A stretch of DNA of 64,000 nucleotides from Odobenus rosmarus divergens (GCF_000321225.1 NW_004451419.1:698413-762412), one strand, 5' to 3'. Shown: positions 11,912 through 23,689, numbered from the stretch's first letter. Numbers and translations are program-made. Notes: generated by a model from the sequence alone, not told the origin.

Positions 11912-12490
11912 TTAATGGTGATAAATATACATAAAATTTACTATCTTAACCATTTCTAAGTATACAATTATGTAGCATTCAGTATATTCACAGTGTTGTG
12001 CAACCATTCATCTCCAAAACTTAATCATTTTTTCAAACTGAAACTCTGTCCCCAACAAACACTAACTCCCATCCCCTCTCTCCCCAGCCCCTGGTAAGCA
12101 CTGTTCTTTCTGTATGCATTTTACTACTCCAGGAATCTCCTATAAGTGGGATCATTCAGGATTTGTCCGTTTGCAACTTACTTTGCTTAACATGATGTCA
12201 AGATGCATCCGTATTATAGCATGTGTCAATTTTCTTCTCTTCCTTTTTAAGGCTAAATAATGTCCCATTGCACATGTATATAAATATACATTCTATTGCC
12301 TGTGTACACATGCATACACATACCACATTTTATTTATCTATTGATAGACACTTGGGTTATTTCTACCTCTTGGCTATTGCAAATGACATTGCTATGAACG
12401 TGGGTTACAAATATCTGTTTGAGTCCCTGAATCCCAGTTTTCAATTCTTTTGAGTATATACCTAGGAGTGGAATTGCTGGATTATATGGC
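11912..12490 (-). mobile_element. LINE-1 3' portion, antisense
   Basis: ataaaatttactatcttaac, caaccattcatctccaaaac and aggctaaataatgtcccatt mark an old antisense LINE-1 3' UTR and ORF2 end, finishing with agtggaattgctggattata. Confidence 0.8.
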
Positions 12491-12521
12491 AGGAGACTGC
12501 TCTTTAAGACCCTGAGTACAG

Positions 12522-12885
12522 AAGCTGTGCTAGTCTGCTCAGGCTGCTATAACAAAATACCACAGACTGAGTGGTTTACATGACAGACTTTTATTTTTCA
12601 TGGTTCTGGAGGCAAGGAAGTCTAATCAAGGTGCTAGGAGATTTGGTTCTTGGTGAAGGCTTTTTCAGAGGGTCATCTTCTTGCTGTGTGCTCACATGGC
12701 CTTTCTTTCTTGCTCTTCTTATAAGAGTACCATTCCCATCATGGATGTTCCACTCTGGTGACCTCCTCTAAACCCAATTACCTCCCAAAAAGAATTTACC
12801 TCTAAATATCATCACACTGGGGATTAGGGCTTCAACACAGAAATTTGGGGAGGACACAAACATATGGCCTATGATCGAATCCTTC
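12522..12885 (-). mobile_element. solo LTR of the ERVL-MaLR group, antisense
   Basis: The whole LTR is readable in reverse complement: it starts at the 3' end with tagtctgctcaggctgctat, then aataccacagactgagtggt, and finishes in agggcttcaacacagaaatt and gaggacacaaacatatggcc. No internal viral genes are present, so this is a recombined or non-autonomous remnant. MST versus MLT1 subgroup is not settled. Confidence 0.8.
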
Positions 12886-12889
12886 TAGA

Positions 12890-13134
12890 TTTTTATCCTA
12901 AATCTTTCACAATTTTCTCCCCTTTACTCATTTAATGGAAATTAACCCCTAGGTCACATTCTCTTTGTAAGACCTATTGAGGACTGTCTGTGTATTTGAA
13001 TTTCATCGGTTTGCTTGACGTTGAAATGAATAACTTAATTAAAACAGGTTTAATCAGGTACAAATAGGTTTGGAAACAAATAAAAGTGACTCTTAAGCAT
13101 TCAGTTCAACCTGGGGGGACAGAAACAGGAATCC
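12890..13134. other. unassigned sequence
   Basis: No recognisable gene or repeat. Confidence 0.4.
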
Positions 13135-13310
13135 CTGTTTCTCTCTCTTTACAATGCATGTAGGTCAGCTGGGGATCTTATTAAAAGGCGGGTTCTGATT
13201 CAGTAAGTCTAGGATGAGGTCTGAGATTGTACAGTTCTGAGTGTTCCCAGTTGGTGCTGACGCTGCTGGTTCCCGGACCTTAGGCAGCAAGGTTCTAGAA
13301 GCTCTCCTGC
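13135..13310 (+). mobile_element. MER5A-like hAT transposon fragment
   Basis: ggggatcttattaaaaggcg, ttctgattcagtaagtctag and gatgaggtctgagattgtac followed by a tgctgctggt motif match the MER5A consensus order. Diverged. Confidence 0.6.
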
Positions 13311-13434
13311 TGCTTTTGAGAATTCAGCAGAAGTGGGTGTCCTCTGTGTGTTCATCAGGGTTGAGAAAGCAACGGTTAATTTTGGGATTCAGTTGGTGGA
13401 GGTCAGTTAAGAGAGTATATTTGTCATGGTTTTA

Positions 13435-13985
13435 GTTAATCCTGGGGAGTAATAAGCCACCCAAACTTAGTGGCATAAAACATCCGCCCTTTCTTGTTCT
13501 CACTGATTCTGTGGGTAATGAATCCCAGCAGATCTTGTCTTTGCTCCTTGATGTCTGGGACCTCAGCTGGGAAGACTGGAGGGTTGGGGTTGGGAGTAAC
13601 TTGACAGCTGGGCTCAAAGCATCTGAAGATTCATTCACTCTTAAGTCTGGCTCCTTGCTGGGGTGGACTGAAGGACAAGACCCTGCCATTCAGAGGGACT
13701 GTATGTGGCCTTTCCACATAGCGGGGCTTCCTCACAGCATGGCGGCCTTGGGGCAACCAGACTGCTGATGGCAACGGTCCTTGACCTAGCCCCAGAAGCC
13801 ACAGTGTCCCTTCTGCCACATTCTTTTGTTTAAAAGTGAGACACAAGCCCATCTAAATTCAAGAGAGGGAATTAAACTCCATCTTTTATAGAGGAATGGA
13901 AAGATCTAGAAGAGCAAGAGGAATGGGACATATTGTGGCCATTTTTAGAAAGAAAATCCAATCTGCCAAAACTACTTTTGAAACT
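13435..13985. mobile_element. old medium-repetition element, family uncertain
   Basis: ccacccaaacttagtggcat, tcactgattctgtgggtaat, cttcctcacagcatggcggc and cttctgccacattcttttgt occur in the same order in a common ancient mammalian repeat. Several 73-85 codon ORFs on both strands are incidental to it. Confidence 0.5.
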
Positions 13986-14181
13986 TTTTTTTTTTCTCTT
14001 CTAGATTAAGGTATTTTTGACAAGATGCACCTTTTCAGTACATCTCTTTGATGTTAAAATCATTTTATTAGTGGTTAAAATCTTGCTAAGGGACCCAGGA
14101 GTGGTGATGATGTATTCACCCTGAAGTCTTTCCAAATGTATCACCCTGGGAGCATCTTGGTTCTCCTCCTTTAAGGCTTTC

Positions 14182-14384
14182 TTCTTTCTTTTTTAAAGAT
14201 TTTATTCATTTACTTGACACAGAGCAAGAGCACACAAGCAGGGGGAGCAGCAGGCAGAGGGAGAGGGAGAAGCAGACTCCCCACCGAGCAAAGAGCCCAA
14301 CGTGGGGCTCCATCCCAGGACCTTGGGATCATGACCCCAACCAAAGACAGATGCCCAACCCACTGAGCCACCCAGGAGCCCCCC
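14182..14384 (-). mobile_element. CanSINE, antisense
   Basis: The 14-bp duplication cctttaaggctttc at 14168-14181 and 14385-14398 fixes the insertion. Ends in actgagccacccaggagccc. Confidence 0.95.
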
Positions 14385-14399
14385 CCTTTAAGGCTTTCA

Positions 14400-14750
14400 T
14401 CAGACCATTGCATCCTTGATAACTGTTCATTTTTGCATCACGGGCCTGTCAGGACCTCAGACAGCACAGAAATGCTATCAACTTGCGGTGGCCTTTGCGA
14501 AGAGGTTAATCAGAGTCCTTGGGCACAACTTGCTTGCCTGCCTGTACCTGTCCGGGTGTTCTCCGCTTCCACCAGGTGAGCAGTTCCATCACTGTTCCAG
14601 TTGCCCAGGTCCCCCGCAGTTTGCAGACCCCAGCATTACTTCCTGCTGCCTCCCTCCCCTATCCAATCCTGACTTGCCATCTCGATCTCACTTCTTCCAT
14701 TCTCAGGCTAATGAGTCTAGTTGACAGTAATGTTAATTTCGCTTCTTTGT
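14400..14750. other. unassigned sequence
   Basis: Unique-looking, somewhat C-rich. Overlapping ORFs of 102 and 78 codons share it in different frames and show no domain, so neither is called as a gene. Confidence 0.4.
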
Positions 14751-14754
14751 TGTG

Positions 14755-14880
14755 ACAAATGTGCCAGGTTACGTAAGATGTTGTCGTTAGGGGGAACTGG
14801 GTGACGGATCTGGAGGAACCCTGTATTGTGTTTGCAACTTTTCTGTAAGTCTATAAACATTCCAAATAGTGTGTGTGGGA
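14755..14880 (+). mobile_element. LINE-1-like 3' UTR scrap
   Basis: gttacgtaagatgttgtcgt, gggggaactgggtgacgg and ttgcaacttttctgtaagtc are the terminal part of the same repeat seen at 6100-6630. Confidence 0.6.
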
Positions 14881-16775
14881 ATGTGTGTACAGGCACACAT
14901 AAGCACGCACACAGACAGACATGAAGTCAGCCACACTTCTTGGTGCTTTTAAAAACAATCAGTGATCTAGTCATTATTAGAAAGTTTTAATATTAACAGA
15001 CATAATGTTTGGCTAGCAGTGCATATCTGAATGTGGCAGATGATAAGTGGCTGATGGATGAATGACTTGCGGGGTTATTCCTACTTCCTTATTTAATAAC
15101 TGGATTCTTAAGGGCTTCTTAAGCCTGAGTGACCCATGCTTTGTTGCCAGGCCTGGCCCAATGACCCCTACCAAGGCCCCTGTCCCAATTCGTCTATCAG
15201 AGAAAAATGAATCTATTTCAGGAGCTATCAGTCCTCATTATCTCTAATTGGGTCTGGCAGCTGGAGACGGGCCTCATTATTTTTAATTGGGGCCCATCAT
15301 TCTAGAACAAAACGCCACCCAGTTGCATGCAGATCATGCAGGGATATGTGCTTGCAAGTTCAAAGTGAAATTGCATTGTGGGATTTCCAGGAAATCACAC
15401 TATTTTCTGTCCTTTTGTTTCACCTAGCTTTATAGTTGTAGTCTTGGGTTGTTAAACCAAAAACAACAATTGAATTGGGACTGTCGGTGTTTATGTCAGA
15501 GGGTTTTTGTTGTTGTTGTTAGCACGTGGGTAATCGTAATGGAAGTTCTTCTTTCAAAATTAATGAATATTATAATACTAGATATAATTTGGCAGATTGC
15601 TCACTTAAGTATCGTTTAAATGCTGCTTTAGGCATGGTGTTATGCCATGGATAAATTTGCCTTGTTTCAAGGGACTCATTTTTGCTCATTCTAATTTACT
15701 ACAAAATAGATAATCCTTTACATATCCCATGCTTTGTGTTTCTTTGTTATCCTGCTAAATCATCAGTCATTTCCTAACTTTCCTGAAGTAGAAAGTCCAT
15801 TTTAGAAAAATCCAGAAGTGTCTAGCTCCAGTATTGATTTTTTTTTTTTTTAAGAGTTTTTGGCTGCCCCAGCTTTCGAAATATTTTAACAATCTAAGAT
15901 GGCAAGTAATTTCTTTTTTTGATTAGCTTGAATGCCTTCCAAAGGCTCTCAGAGGACTTGCTGCCACTGGACTTAGACGCTCTGAGGTCCAGCAAGGGTT
16001 CTATCCCCCGAGAGAGCATGCCTGGATGGGGCGGGGGTCTCTCCAGTCCCCAGATGCCTTAGCAAACATTCAGACAAAAATCTGGGCCCTCCTTAGAGCC
16101 AAGAGCTGTAAGCAAAGCAGACCACCCTGGAAGGGGGATTTTAGTAGCAGCTTCTCCTTGCTTTTCTTCCTCAGGGATACGTTTTAGACCTTTCAGAAAA
16201 GAAAGGCCAGGGCAGGCCTTCCATGGAATGTGAAAGGATCAATATGGCAAGGGTCAGTTCCTCCAGTCCCCATGCAATGACTTCTCCCGCCCACACTCAG
16301 TTTTATGATGAGCTCCTGGGTTAGCTGGGGGTAGTAGCTTTTGTTTCATTTGCTATTAATGTTTTTCTGTAACCTGGTAGGGATTTTCTGCCACCCTCTC
16401 ATGTTTGAGATTCCTTCTGAAATCTTTTTGTCTTGAGTAGATAGTCCGATTAGGTGCTATGTCTTTCAGCGACAAATTTGCCATATAAAGCACAGAGACT
16501 TGCCACAGATCTTTCTGAGGTACTCCTGAGCAGCTGTAGACTTATTTCCCACTTTTTAAAAAACAAAAAGAATATGTCTTCTGGCACCCTTTGTTCTGTG
16601 GATACTTAGTGAATATTTACCAATGAGGAGGAAAGTAGATTGGTAGTTGTTAATGTCTACAAACATGGGCACTATTGTCCCTGGATGGATGGAGAGCATG
16701 TTCCAAAAATAAGCTTGATGGGCCCCCGACCCCCTCTTGAAGGGGGGAATTTGTCCCCATATAGAGTGTCAAGGC
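14881..16775. other. unique, repeat-free block
   Basis: Nearly 1.9 kb without recognisable transposons, unusual in this SINE-dense window. It contains the candidate regulatory element described at 15100-15420. No ORF with a domain. Confidence 0.6.
15100..15420. promoter_or_regulatory. candidate conserved enhancer with duplicated homeodomain motif
   Basis: Two near-identical 20-mers, cctcattatctctaattggg (15233-15252) and cctcattatttttaattggg (15272-15291), stand 39 bp apart. Each holds an ATTA core followed by a TAATTG core. A SOX-like ctttgttg (15140 region) and an octamer-like atgcagat (about 15328) are close by. The composition is like deeply conserved developmental enhancers. The nearest genes by known mammalian synteny would be FOXN4 and MYO1H. 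Function is inferred; conservation was not tested. Confidence 0.4.
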
Positions 16776-16779
16776 CTGT

Positions 16780-16880
16780 GTGCATGGACCTGGGAAGTAG
16801 GTGTTATTCACTTTTTTGCAAATGAGACAATATGGCTCAGAAAGGTTAAGCAGTTAGCAAAGCCAGAACTAGATCCGTTG
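16780..16880 (-). mobile_element. MIR fragment, antisense
   Basis: gtaggtgttattcacttttt, caaatgagacaatatggctc and agaaaggttaagcagttagc match the antisense MIR core. About 100 bp. Confidence 0.6.
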
Positions 16881-17034
16881 AAAACACCAGCTGAGGCTAC
16901 TACACTTCTCACCATCTCCAGCTGCCTCCAGCTGCCTCACCAACAAACAGCTGCATTTCCTCCTCCTCTTATATTTAGCGTCCTTGTTAGTTCTGTGGTG
17001 AATATTTCTTCCCTGTTAGTTGCTATTCTTTTGT

Positions 17035-17600
17035 TTCTTTAAGTAACAGCTTTATTGAGATACAATTCACATACCGTTAAAATATGTACTTTTACTTATT
17101 TATTAAGTAATCTCTACCCGCAATGTGGGGCTCAAACTCATGACCCCAAGATCAAGAGTTACATGCTCTATCAACTGAGCGATTCAGGTATCTGAAATAT
17201 GTACTTTTGAAGCGTACAACTCAGTGGTTTTAGTATATATACAAAGTCATGCAGCCATCACCACTGTTACAGACCATTTTTGTTAGTTCAAAAAGAAACC
17301 CTGTACTTGTTAGCAATCAATCCCCTTTTGTATCTCCCCTGAATCCCTGGCAACCACTAATCGACTTTGTCTCTATGGGTTTGCCTATTCCAGACGCTTC
17401 ATATAAATTTTTACCTTTTGTGTCTGGTTTATTTCATTTAGCACAAAGTTTCCAAGATTTATCCATGTTGTAGCATGTGTCAGTGCCTCATTCTTTTTTG
17501 TAGCTGAGTAATATTCCGTTGCATGTATATATCCTATTTATTTATCCATTTATCACTTGGTGGACATTTTTTTTTCATGCTGTATAACTTAGTCAACGAT
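17035..17600 (-). mobile_element. LINE-1 3' UTR and ORF2 end, antisense
   Basis: aacagctttattgagataca, catgcagccatcaccactgt, ctctatgggtttgcctattc and gctgagtaatattccgttgc are the typical antisense LINE-1 3' region. It is split by the short SINE at 17094-17194. Confidence 0.85.
17094..17194 (-). mobile_element. short-class CanSINE, antisense
   Basis: Only about 100 bp: taagtaatctctacccgcaa joined directly to the tRNA-like part, without the usual CT-rich segment. The 14-bp duplication aaatatgtactttt at 17080-17093 and 17195-17208 proves that it is a complete insertion, not a deletion product. Confidence 0.9.
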
Positions 17601-18735
17601 TCCCACATGGTCTTTTGGAGGTTGGCTGGATTAGGAAACTTTGTGGCGAATGAAAACATTTCTTACAACATATGTATGAATTATTTTGCTTTTCTTTTGA
17701 CAATACTGTACAGAATTGCTCTTTTCATAGTGTAAAAGGAATCACCCACAAATGAGAAATAAACCAAACAGCTACATAACCTCACCAGTATTCTGCAATA
17801 CTTTTTTCTGTCCACATCTAACTTTTTTGTTTTTTTAATAAGCTTTGAATCACAACACGGCTGGGACTAGGGTGAGGCAAGTGAGGCACTTGTCTCAGGT
17901 GCAAAATTTCAGGGGTCATCAAAAAAATTCAATGTAATATTTTAATGCATTTTTTTAAAAAATGCAAAAATCCATGATGAGTAAAAAAAAAATACTAAAA
18001 ATTCAAGTATAGTATCTCTGCATACCATACAGTATGATTAAGTTTATTATGAATAATATACTACTTCTGGATAGTAACCAGACCTTAGACTTAGAGAACT
18101 TTGGGTCTAGAATGCAATATCTTGAGACTTCTGTGCTGATGCTGCCCTGGTTACTGTGAAGGCCAGGACGTAAGCGAGAATATTTGGAAAAGTACGTCTC
18201 AGATGCAGTTTTGCATGTTGGGATTGGGTGGAAAGGAGAAAAGGGAACTTTTTTTTTTTTTCCCCTGAGACAACAAAGAGAAGGGTAAAGAGATTACAAT
18301 AGTTAAAACAGGTAAGAGTTTGCTTCTTTGGGAATACAATATAATTAGCCTTGTAATCATCAAAAACCTATCAAAACCAAACCTGGAACCAAAAGAAAGA
18401 ATGGTTTTACATATTTTTTTAATGTTAAAACCTACTTGCAAGAAGAAGAAAAGTGCAAGAATTAGTAGAAAGTGGACCCCTGCGCACTTTGCCCAGGTTC
18501 ACCTATTGTTAAACTGCTTATCCCATTTGCTTTATCATTTGTGCTTCTTTTACCCCTAAGTCACTTTCTTTCTGGCATTTTTCCCATCCCGTACAGGATT
18601 CATTGTGGGGTCAGGGATTACATTTGTTGTCAGGTCTTTAGCCTCTTTATTTTTTCTACCTCCCCCCCCCCAATTCCTTCTTTCCTCCCTTTAGCCTCTT
18701 TTAACTGGAATTTTTTCTCTTTAAAATATTGACAT
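17601..18735. other. unassigned AT-rich sequence
   Basis: No gene recognised. The part near 17840-18000 (gtgaggcacttgtctcaggt and an AT-rich follow-on) looks like an old repeat of unknown family. A C run lies at 18662-18671. Confidence 0.4.
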
Positions 18736-18738
18736 TTT

Positions 18739-18935
18739 GGGGCTACCTGGGTGGCTCAGTCAGTTCAGTGTCTGATTCTTGATTTTGGCTCAAGTCATGA
18801 TCTCAGGGTTGTAAGATCAAGCCTTGCTTTGGGCTCTGTGCTCAGCGCTGAGTCTGCTTGAGACCCTCTCCCTCTGCTTGTCCCCCAGCTAGAGCTCCCT
18901 TTCTCTGTCTCAAATAAATAAATAAATAAAATCTT
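18739..18935 (+). mobile_element. CanSINE
   Basis: Flanked by aaaatattgacatttt (18723-18738) and aaaatactgacatttt (18936-18951), a 16-bp duplication with one difference. The body is moderately diverged. Confidence 0.95.
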
Positions 18936-18951
18936 AAAATACTGACATTTT

Positions 18952-19436
18952 TGGAAGAATACAGTCCCTCTCCATTTTATTCATAGAACATTCCTTGTGT
19001 TCTGCTTGTTCCCTCACAATCCAATTCTGGTTATGCATTCTTGGCCACAATACTGCACAGGTGATATTGCATCCTTCTTAGGGAATCCCACCTGGAGGCT
19101 CATAATGTCCATTTGCCCCTCACTGGTGATGCTAACTTTTGACACCCAGTGGAGATGTTGTCTGATTTCTCCATTGTATAATTACCATCTTCCTCCTTTC
19201 TGTTAATATGCTCTCTGTGGGAAGATAACCTGTATCTCATCGAATATTTTTCCCCTGGATTCAGTATTCTTTGAGGATTCTAACTTGATCCCATCTTTTC
19301 TAAGATGGTTGTAAAATGCTAATTTAACTCTTTTTAAGAGCCCAAAGACAACAGAAAAGAGGGGAAAAAAGGAACTTTTTGTTTTGATTATATCGGGACC
19401 TGCTAAATGAGAGCCACTATACTTTCCCGACATCCA
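18952..19436. other. unassigned sequence
   Basis: No recognisable gene or repeat over about 480 bp. Confidence 0.4.
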
Positions 19437-19575
19437 GTGCGGTGGTTAAGAATACTGGCTTGGATGTCTGCCCGCTAACACCACTTACTAGCTGTGTGCC
19501 TTTGGGCAAGTTACTTGGTTTCTCAGATCTATAGCTTGTCCCTCTGCAAAATGAAGTTATTAATATTTGACTCAA
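19437..19575 (+). mobile_element. MIR fragment
   Basis: gtggttaagaatactggctt, cacttactagctgtgtgcct and ttgggcaagttacttggttt form the MIR core in sense orientation. Confidence 0.8.
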
Positions 19576-19590
19576 GATTCTAATGAGGTG

Positions 19591-20075
19591 TGATGGTTAA
19601 TTTTTTGTGTCCACTTGCCTAATCTAAGGAATGCCCAGATATCTGGTAAAACATTAATTTCTGGGTGTGTCTGTGTGGTGTTCCCAGAAGAGTTTAGTAT
19701 TTGAGTTGATAGACTGAATAAAGTGGGCCTCATGTAATCTATTGAGGGCCTGAATAGAACCAAAGGGCAGAGGAAGGGTAAATTTGTGATTTTTGGTTGA
19801 GCTGGAGCATCCATCTTGTCCTGCCTCAGATATTGGTGCTCTTGGTTCTTGGGCCTTCGGACTTACATTAGGACGTACACCGTTAGCTCCCTGGTTCTTA
19901 GGCCTGTGGGCTGAATTACCCCACCAGCTTTCCTGGTTCTCCAAATCACAGATGGCAGATCGTGGGACTTCTTGGACCCCCAAGATAGCATGAGCCAATT
20001 TCTATAATAAATCTTTTATGTACATATCTATATAACCTATTGGTTCTGTTTCTCTTGAGAATGCTGACTAATAAA
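19591..20075 (+). mobile_element. solo LTR-like repeat of ERVL style
   Basis: Starts tgatggttaatttttt, continues with atgcccagatatctggtaaa and ggcctgaatagaaccaaagg, carries an aataaa signal near 20007, and ends gttctgtttctcttgagaat then gctgactaata. No internal viral coding sequence is present. The 114 and 80 codon ORFs on the opposite strand are incidental. Subfamily not assigned. Confidence 0.65.
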
Positions 20076-20580
20076 TATATAAGGGTTAAGTACAAAAAAA
20101 TGTATACACATTGCTTGGCATATATCAAGCACTTCATAAGATGGTACCTGTTGTAGGCACACATCCCAAATAGAAAAAGCCTGGGGAGTCCTATTTTTTA
20201 ACCACCTAAACACAATTCCAGGCACTCTATGAACCCTCTCAATACATGTCCTATAAATTGACCACACGTCACCTTTTTCTTCTTTAATCCTCTCCTTAAA
20301 GCATCCTATATTTGTGATTTTTCTCTTTCTGGAAAATACATTCTAAAAGCAAAGGGACATACACATGGTGATCTAATAAATGCCAAGTGAAAGAATGAAT
20401 GATCTAAGGACTGCGATCCCAATCCAATTCATTCATTATTTACTTGGGTGGTGAACTTCAGCTTTTTCAAAGTCCATTAATACCTCATTTACTGGGGTTT
20501 GGTAATAGGAGACAACATTCTGAGATCTGTGAATCTAGAATTGGCAGCACTTGCTAAGCATATAAATTAGGGTACTGGCT
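20076..20580. other. unassigned sequence
   Basis: No gene or identified repeat. Confidence 0.4.
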
Positions 20581-20589
20581 GAGTGCTGA

Positions 20590-21010
20590 AATGGAGACCT
20601 CCAAAGGACAGAGCCTTAAGGATGATAGAAGCTATTTCTCTCAACAGTCCAGAGGTAGGTGAAATAGCCCAGTGTGGTTGGGTGTTTCTGATCTACAGGG
20701 CCATCTAGGATCCCAGGCTTCTTCCATCTTGTTCTATCATCTCCTGGGGGCTGTCTTTGTTTGCATGGTCAAAGCTTACTACCAGGTCTGTAATCCAACC
20801 TGTGGGAAGGGGAAAGATGGAGGAGGAAGCCACACAATTTCCTTTTTAGGAAAGTGATGTGGAATGTGCACACATTGCTTCTGCTCACATTCCATTGGTG
20901 AGTCACATGGCTACTTCTAACTGCAAGGGAGGTTGGGAAATGTAGTTTCTAGCTGGGCAGACATGTGCCTGCCTAATAGTTGGGGAAGGATTCTCTAGTC
21001 CTGAAAAGAG
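20590..21010. mobile_element. old medium-repetition element, family uncertain
   Basis: aacagtccagaggtaggtga, ccaggcttcttccatcttgt, gtgagtcacatggctacttc and ggttgggaaatgtagtttct are typical phrases of a common ancient mammalian repeat. The same closing phrase recurs near 55015 in the element at 54480-55060. Confidence 0.5.
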
Positions 21011-21484
21011 GAAGGGGGGAGGCACGCCACATAGAGTCCCTGCTGTTTGCAACATGGAAAGAAAAGAGAGATGTGCTTTCTACATAACAAAGGCCTTACA
21101 AAGGACCACAGCAGGCTGACTACAGCTGACCTGTCTAGCCATTTGTTCTGAGGTATCCTGTATTCCACCCAAATCTAGACATTTGCTGATTTTTCTCCCC
21201 ACCCCCCCCTTTTTTTTTTGGAGTGCTGGAAAGCATTTCTTACCCCATCCTTCAAAGACCATCTCCAATATCCCTCCTGTACAAATGGATCTTGTCTACC
21301 GATAGCCCTTTGCTCATCTCTTTCTCTCGGTTTGGTACGTTGGTTACTAGTATTGTCTCATCTGACCACATCTGCATTTTATACTGCTTGGTGGGTATTT
21401 CTATGTTTTGTATCTCCTGTATAGCGGGTGCTGATACATGGGAGTGGCTGACATCATATGATAAGCCATCTTGGGCTCCATGGG

Positions 21485-21690
21485 CTAATTACCTCATTCA
21501 GTCCAAAGACAACGCTGTGAGGTAGGGAAAACTGTTTTTTTCCCATTTCATGGGTAAAAACTGAGGCCTAGCCAGACTAAGACACTTTCCCCAAGTCAGT
21601 CAAGGAAGCAGTGGAGACAGACCTCCCTCCCAACTTATTGGATTCTGAAACTCTTGGTCTTCTCCTACAGCCTTCCCTGACTGATTGATC
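21485..21690 (-). mobile_element. MIR fragment, antisense
   Basis: cgctgtgaggtagggaaaac, cccatttcatgggtaaaaac and tgaggcctagcc read as MIR in reverse orientation. Confidence 0.65.
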
Positions 21691-21721
21691 TTCTTCTTTC
21701 CTCCCTCCCTCCTTCCCTTCC

Positions 21722-21906
21722 TTCCTAGATTCCATTCATTTATTTTGAGAGAGAGAGAGTGTGTGTGTGCGAGTGGGGGGAGGGGTAGAGAGAGAAGGAA
21801 AGAGAGAATCTCAAGCAGGCTCCACACTCAGTGCAGAGCCCTACATGGGGCTTGATCCCATGACCCTGAGATAAGAGATTAACCAACTGAGCTACCCAGG
21901 GGCCCC
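21722..21906 (-). mobile_element. CanSINE, antisense, diverged
   Basis: attccattcatttattttga with a GA/GT-rich segment and the closing actgagctacccaggggccc. No clean target-site duplication is visible. Confidence 0.85.
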
Positions 21907-22838
21907 CTCCCTGATTTCTTGAAATGAATTGGATAACACTGTGTGCATGTGTACGCACACGTGTAGGTGTGTGTATCAGGTTGGGGGCAACAGTGTTCTT
22001 GCCATAGTCCTTCTGTTAATAGGAGGCTTATATATTTTTCTTATATATTTTTCCATAAAAGAGTGGTTTGTTCATAGCACCTCATGGCTTCCTCTGTAAA
22101 TTTTTAGGGGGAAAGGAGGGCTACCTATTAAAAAGTAAATGTTCCTACCTGGAGCCATTGTTGTACTTCAAAGTCGAGAGCACTTAGTGTAGCAAAGGCC
22201 TTGATGAGCAAAATCCTAGCCTAGAAGCCATTGAGGAAGAGACTTTGAATCAAATTTAACTGTGTTCAAATAGAAAACAGATTTTGAAAAATCCTACATG
22301 TCAAAGAGCAAGGAACAAATGGAGATAACTTTTTGCAAATTATGTCAAAGGGCCAAATTCCTTAAGTTATAAAGAGTTCTTGCAAGTCAATGAGAAAAGT
22401 CCATAATCCAAAAAGGAGTTGGGTGAGAGGGCAGGAGAGAGGTGGTGGATTAAAGACAAATTCATATGGATTTTAGGCATGTGAAAAGAGGCTTAACCTT
22501 CCTTACAATTAAAGGAATGCTCCTTTTTATCCCTCAGAGAGGGGACAAGCAAGACTTTTGGTAATACATAGCAAGCCACGTTGTGATGGAAAGAACATGC
22601 ATCTTTGGGCCCTGCTGGGAACGTAAATTTGTGCATCCTTGACACAGGGCAGTGTGGCAACGTTGAGCGCAACATTAATGGTGCGTAAACCTTGACTTAA
22701 CCATTTCAATTAGGAAATCCGTATTCTGCAGTTTTCCATATATTTGTGCCTCAAAGTCAGAGGTATGGTATTACTTACAGTAGCAAAAACTTTAGAACAC
22801 CTTAAATACTCACCTCTGGGTTCTGGGTCAATATTTTA
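21907..22838. other. unassigned sequence with GT/CA-rich patch
   Basis: A purine/pyrimidine alternating patch lies at about 21940-21975. The segment 22205-22227 is repeated exactly inside the SINE at 23538-23672 (see findings). No gene seen. Confidence 0.5.
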
Positions 22839-23034
22839 TTTTATTTTTTAAAGATCTATTTACTTTAGAGAGAGAGCACGCCTGCAAGCTGGGGGGAGAG
22901 GGAGAGAGAGAATCTCGAGCAGACTCCCCACTGAGCACGGAGCCAGGGCGGGGCTTGATCCCAGGACCCTGAGATCATGACCTGAGCTGAAATCAAAAGT
23001 CGGACGCTTAACGGACTGAGCCACCCAGGCGCCA
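22839..23034 (-). mobile_element. CanSINE, antisense
   Basis: Perfect 16-bp duplication ctgggtcaatatttta at 22823-22838 and 23035-23050. Ends in gagccacccaggcgcca. Confidence 0.97.
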
Positions 23035-23050
23035 CTGGGTCAATATTTTA

Positions 23051-23537
23051 TGGTAACTCAGCATAACAGGAACCCACAGGGCCGTGAGAAAGAACATTAG
23101 ACCCTACAGCTGCATACCTGAAAAATATCTGGCGCCTGCAGAGGTCACTTCTAACATCTTTCTTTTCTACACAACAAAATTATTGTCCGTAGTAATCATA
23201 AAATGAAACAAATTACAGAATTGTCAGAAAATAAATGGAGTGTAATTTGAACTTTGTATATATAAATGATTCCAGTAAAACATTTCCAAATTAAAATATT
23301 ACAGTCCAAAATAGGAAAAGAAGTAATGGATTGGTACTTTACAATCACATTAAGGTATCTTTGGACCAAAGGGGGGAAAAGTTCTACCTGCCTATTTGTC
23401 ACAATAATGAATATAAACTTTACATTGTTTTTAAACCTTAACTTCTGCATATTTGTCAGTGACTTCAATAGTGATCTTTTTTTGCATATGCATGTTCAAT
23501 GGATGTAAAGCAAGAGATATACAAGCAGAAAGTCTTT
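23051..23537. other. unassigned AT-rich sequence
   Basis: ORFs of 90 and 80 codons occur on opposite strands over the same bases. No domain or repeat recognised. Confidence 0.4.
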
Positions 23538-23672
23538 TTTTTTTTTTCTTTTTTTAAGATTTTATTTTTGAGTAATCTCTACACCCAGCCTGGGGGTCAA
23601 ACTCACAACCCTGAGCAAAATCCTAGCCTAGAAGGGTCACACACTCCACTGACTAAGCCCGCCAGGTGCCCC
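23538..23672 (-). mobile_element. short-class CanSINE, antisense, with foreign 20-nt patch
   Basis: It begins taagattttatttttgagta, then atctctacacccagcctggg, as in the other short-class copies. Flanks aagcagaaagtctt (from 23523) and aagcaggaaaagtctt (from 23673) suggest the target duplication. Its centre carries bases not normally found in this SINE that match 22205-22227. Confidence 0.85.
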
Positions 23673-23689
23673 CAAGCAGGAAAAGTCTT

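Noticed and set aside
12522..12885. Endogenous retrovirus with coding capacity
   Set aside because: Only an LTR is present; no gag, pol or env reading frame accompanies it here or at 19591-20075.
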